DNA of 64,000 bases from Shewanella psychropiezotolerans. GTDB lineage: Bacteria > Pseudomonadota > Gammaproteobacteria > Enterobacterales > Shewanellaceae. The translations under genes and the position numbers were made by a program. Of this stretch, positions 61,348 through 64,000 are shown in pieces; the stretch's first letter is position 1; each line of letters begins with the position of its first letter. Below the pieces are notes generated by a model, which saw nothing but the letters and a program-made list of their open reading frames with translations, was not told the DNA's origin and ran no database searches. The stretch spans positions 1,480,001 to 1,544,000 of the forward strand of contig NZ_CP041614.1 of the NCBI RefSeq assembly GCF_007197555.1. The letters run 5' to 3'.

Positions 61348-63393
61348 TTAAATCTGACTGATAGTCGCCGTATGTGGTTTGATAAATTTTTCTTCAAATT
61401 CATGCTGAGACAGAGGTTTACTGAAAAAGAAACCTTGTCCCATCTGACAATCATTGGCCTTGAGCCAATCCAACTGATCCTGTGTTTCTATTCCTTCCGC
61501 GACGATATTGAGCTTAAGTTGTTTACCTAACATTAAGATGGTCGAGGCTATGGCGCTCTCTTGAGGCAGGTCGGTAACGAAACAGCGATCGATCTTCATG
61601 GTGGTAATGGGAAGGTGACGTAAATAAGATAATGATGAATAGCCTGTACCGAAATCATCCACGGCAATACCAAATCCAGCCGATTTTAGCTGTTCTAACT
61701 TGGTAATGGCTTTCTCTACGTTATTCATCAAGGAAGTTTCGGTTATCTCTATCTCTAACAGCTCAGGCCTTATTTGGTATCTAAGGGAGAGCTGCTTTAT
61801 ATCTGGAACCAGACTTGGATCTTCAAATTGCTGTGAAGCTACATTGACCGCAATAGGTAACGCAAAATTGTAGTTTTTTTGCCACTCCTTGATTGTTTTA
61901 CATGCTTGCTCTATGACCCAGCGACCTATAGGGATGATGATTCCGGTTTCTTCGGCTACCGGGATAAAGGACATGGGGCTTATCAGGCGACCATCTTTCT
62001 GCCAGCGAATGAGTGCCTCACAGGCAACGACTCTTCCAGTCTTGATATCGAATTTTGGTTGGTAATGTAAGACAAATTCATTGTTCTTTAGTGCATCGTG
62101 TAGAGAGGCCTCTGTACGTAATCTAACTGCTGCACGCTCTGTCATTTGTTGCTTGAAGAAGGCCCATTGATTTGAGCCGGCAGCTTTTGCGCTATACATG
62201 GCGATATCAGAATGGCGGATCAGATCTTCGGCGCTCATACCGTCATCGGGGTAGATAGAGATCCCGACTGATGCGGCTGGATGAATGGTGTGCTCGTTGA
62301 GTTGCATGGGGGTGTTCAACTGAAAAAGCAGGTGTTCAACAAAGTCGGCTGCTTGATCCGGGTTCCGTATTTCATCGGCTAATATCACGAATTCATCCCC
62401 GCCCAAGCGAGCCACAGTGCCTTTATCCGCAACGACGCGCTCGAGAACTTGAGCTATTCGGGTAAGAAATTGATCGCCTATGGCATGACCCAAGGAGTCA
62501 TTGATATTTTTAAATCTGTCTAGATCGATAAATAACATGCAAAATTGGTGTTTATGTACACGGGCCCTTTGAATGGTAACCGCTATGGTTTCCAGTAGCA
62601 GCGTGCGGTTAGGTAACCCTGTGAGTGGGTCTCGAGTCGCCATTTTTCTTAGTTTACTTTGGGTCTGACCGAACTGAATCAGGATCTGGTTAAATTTTGA
62701 TGTAACCAGACCTAGTTCATCGTCCATGTGAGCCTTAGATACCGGCAGTAAGTTCTCATCGGGTGATTCAGGATCTATCTTGTCAATTGCCTCACTGATC
62801 TCGGCGATGGGCTTGGTCAAGAAGCGATGAAAAACAATCGAAAGCAACAGAGTGATAAGCAGGGCGCGGATCAAGGTTGCGACTAAACTGAATCTAAGTT
62901 GTGAAAAGAGTGAGTCAGTGAGTTCCTGGGTGTCATAGAAGATGGTTAATGTCCCTATGAGCTGCTGTTTCTCACTGTCTTTAAAATCAAAGGGTCGATA
63001 AAGGGGGCGCGAGATTTCTCTAAGGTCGCCAAAGAGTTTTTTACTTAATTGATCGAATATATTCGGAGAAGAGAGAGGTGAGGCGACTGAGACAAACATG
63101 GAGCCGTCATCGAGTTCGATAACTGCCGAACCCACATGGGCGACTTTTAACACCCCCTCTATGGTTTGTTTGGCTAAGTTATCGTCCAATGCCCAGACAG
63201 CGTTAGAGGCGGGTTGCTCTACCGAGTCTAACAACTCTTTCTGCGACGCTTTAAGTTCATCCCTGGTGGTTACACCGACTAAGGCAATTTCGACGATAAA
63301 AATGGCGACAGCGAAAAAGAGTGCCGAAAAAACGACAAGGCTGGTTTGTTTCCATGTAAGCGATTTAAAGCTGGCAGTCATTAACTCATCCAT
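61348..63393 (-). CDS. Membrane GGDEF/EAL cyclic-di-GMP protein
   Basis: A 681-residue signalling protein. TM1 near 16-40 and TM2 near 166-190 enclose a periplasmic domain of about 125 residues. HAMP follows, then a GGDEF domain with intact RLGGDEF (about residue 330) and an EAL domain with intact EALIRW (about 458), NVASQQFEDPSL, IEITETSL and DDFGTGYSSL. Both the diguanylate cyclase and phosphodiesterase signatures look complete, so net activity cannot be predicted. ATG 63393 is used; ATG 63381 is also possible. It is divergent from pnp. Confidence 0.95.
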   Translation of the reverse strand: MDELMTASFKSLTWKQTSLVVFSALFFAVAIFIVEIALVGVTTRDELKASQKELLDSVEQPASNAVWALDDNLAKQTIEGVLKVAHVGSAVIELDDGSMFVSVASPLSSPNIFDQLSKKLFGDLREISRPLYRPFDFKDSEKQQLIGTLTIFYDTQELTDSLFSQLRFSLVATLIRALLITLLLSIVFHRFLTKPIAEISEAIDKIDPESPDENLLPVSKAHMDDELGLVTSKFNQILIQFGQTQSKLRKMATRDPLTGLPNRTLLLETIAVTIQRARVHKHQFCMLFIDLDRFKNINDSLGHAIGDQFLTRIAQVLERVVADKGTVARLGGDEFVILADEIRNPDQAADFVEHLLFQLNTPMQLNEHTIHPAASVGISIYPDDGMSAEDLIRHSDIAMYSAKAAGSNQWAFFKQQMTERAAVRLRTEASLHDALKNNEFVLHYQPKFDIKTGRVVACEALIRWQKDGRLISPMSFIPVAEETGIIIPIGRWVIEQACKTIKEWQKNYNFALPIAVNVASQQFEDPSLVPDIKQLSLRYQIRPELLEIEITETSLMNNVEKAITKLEQLKSAGFGIAVDDFGTGYSSLSYLRHLPITTMKIDRCFVTDLPQESAIASTILMLGKQLKLNIVAEGIETQDQLDWLKANDCQMGQGFFFSKPLSQHEFEEKFIKPHTATISQI

Positions 63394-63576
63394 TAATCAG
63401 TGAACTGATATTAGAAACGGAACTATTTAGGCATTCCATAACAAAATAATCCTGATATTATTCACTTTAGAGAAAAGTTTCGGCTTTGTCATCAATCTGT
63501 GCCCTTTATCTCTTGAATAGAGATGAAGTATACTTACGCGCGTAATTAAGATAATTAAATTTAAGGAATGGTTCAC

Positions 63577-64000
63577 GTGAATCCAATCGTAAAGAGTTTT
63601 GAGTATGGTCAGCACACAGTCACATTAGAGACTGGGGTTATTGCACGTCAAGCAGATGCTGCCGTTTTAGCAAGTATGGGTGATACTACAGTCTTGGTTA
63701 CTGTGGTAGGAAAGAAACACGAAGAGCCGGGTCGCGACTTTTTCCCACTTACAGTGAATTATCAGGAAAGAACTTACGCTGCCGGTAAGATCCCTGGTGG
63801 TTTCTTCAAGCGTGAAGGTCGTCCATCTGAGAGTGAAACGCTGATCGCACGTCTTATCGATCGTCCCATTCGTCCTCTATTCCCTAATGGCTTCAAGAAT
63901 GAAGTTCAGGTAATTATCACAGTCGTTTCTGTGGATCCTGAAATCAACCCTGATGTCATCTCTATGATAGGTACTTCTGCAGCCTTAGCTATCTCAGGTC
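63577..64000 (+). CDS. pnp: Polynucleotide phosphorylase (3' end outside window)
   Basis: The first 141 codons are present and the frame is open to the window edge. It begins [20 protein letters not shown] and contains [20 protein letters not shown] and [15 protein letters not shown], unmistakably the first RNase PH-like domain of PNPase. The enzyme degrades RNA 3' to 5' with phosphate and is part of the RNA degradosome. GTG 63577 is chosen because AAGGA (63563-63567) is nine bases upstream and the start aligns with E. coli; ATG 63568 abuts that site. Confidence 0.96.
   Translation, partial: MNPIVKSFEYGQHTVTLETGVIARQADAAVLASMGDTTVLVTVVGKKHEEPGRDFFPLTVNYQERTYAAGKIPGGFFKREGRPSESETLIARLIDRPIRPLFPNGFKNEVQVIITVVSVDPEINPDVISMIGTSAALAISG

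Overview
The window is chromosomal DNA from a marine gammaproteobacterium, almost certainly a Shewanella. The basis is gene content and order: nqrCDEF-apbE-nqrM, paired bacterioferritins, adhC-fghA, dnaKJ-dapB-carAB-greA, and the block rlmE-ftsH-folP-glmM-tpiA-secG-tRNA-Leu-tRNA-fMet-rimP-nusA-infB-rbfA-truB-rpsO-pnp. Chemotaxis receptors, a GGDEF/EAL protein, a TorF-type porin and many short intergenic repeats fit the same group. The species was not determined.

Layout. 1-4660: the end of the Na+-translocating NADH:quinone reductase operon with its flavin-insertion (apbE) and maturation (nqrM) genes. 4800-5790: a two-subunit bacterioferritin operon behind a perfect FNR-type box. 5966-8356: a small protein and a chemoreceptor. 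8413-12353: a LysR regulator, a damaged psiE-like gene, a YbiI-like zinc-finger protein and the glutathione-dependent formaldehyde pathway. 12471-17086: an SOS-controlled dinB and two divergent peptidase genes. 17087-19062: an accessory stretch with a triplicated peptidase-gene tail and two tandem paralogous transcription units. Each unit encodes a 32-residue peptide inside a long, conserved, structured RNA. 19063-22996: a purine permease gene broken by two frameshifts, then proBA. 22997-27067: a repeat-rich accessory segment with a chromosomal subclass B1 metallo-beta-lactamase, a GNAT acetyltransferase and small proteins. 27168-33477: a DMT transporter, dnaK (sigma-32 promoter), dnaJ, an M48 lipoprotein protease and an FKBP isomerase. 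33614-43448: dapB, a 64-bp tandem repeat array, carAB, a chemoreceptor, a TorF-type protein and greA. 43675-47143: a secreted protein of unknown function and a second secDF pair whose secD is split by a poly-G frameshift. 47218-64000: the conserved protein-export, translation and RNA-decay block, with a GGDEF/EAL gene between rpsO and pnp.

Best candidate for an undescribed system: the tandem units at 17602-18172 and 18328-18874. Promoter, leader hairpins, ribosome-binding spacing, the peptide (25 of 32 residues identical, with several synonymous codon differences), a 33-nt identical 3' UTR block, a possible long-range helix and the terminator are all shared. The sequence between these blocks has drifted. 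This looks like a family of peptide-encoding structured RNAs under selection; I do not recognise its function.

Three genes look damaged: the psiE-like gene, the purine permease and the second secD. Each damage involves an apparent single-base loss, two of them in homopolymers, so sequencing error must be excluded before calling pseudogenes.
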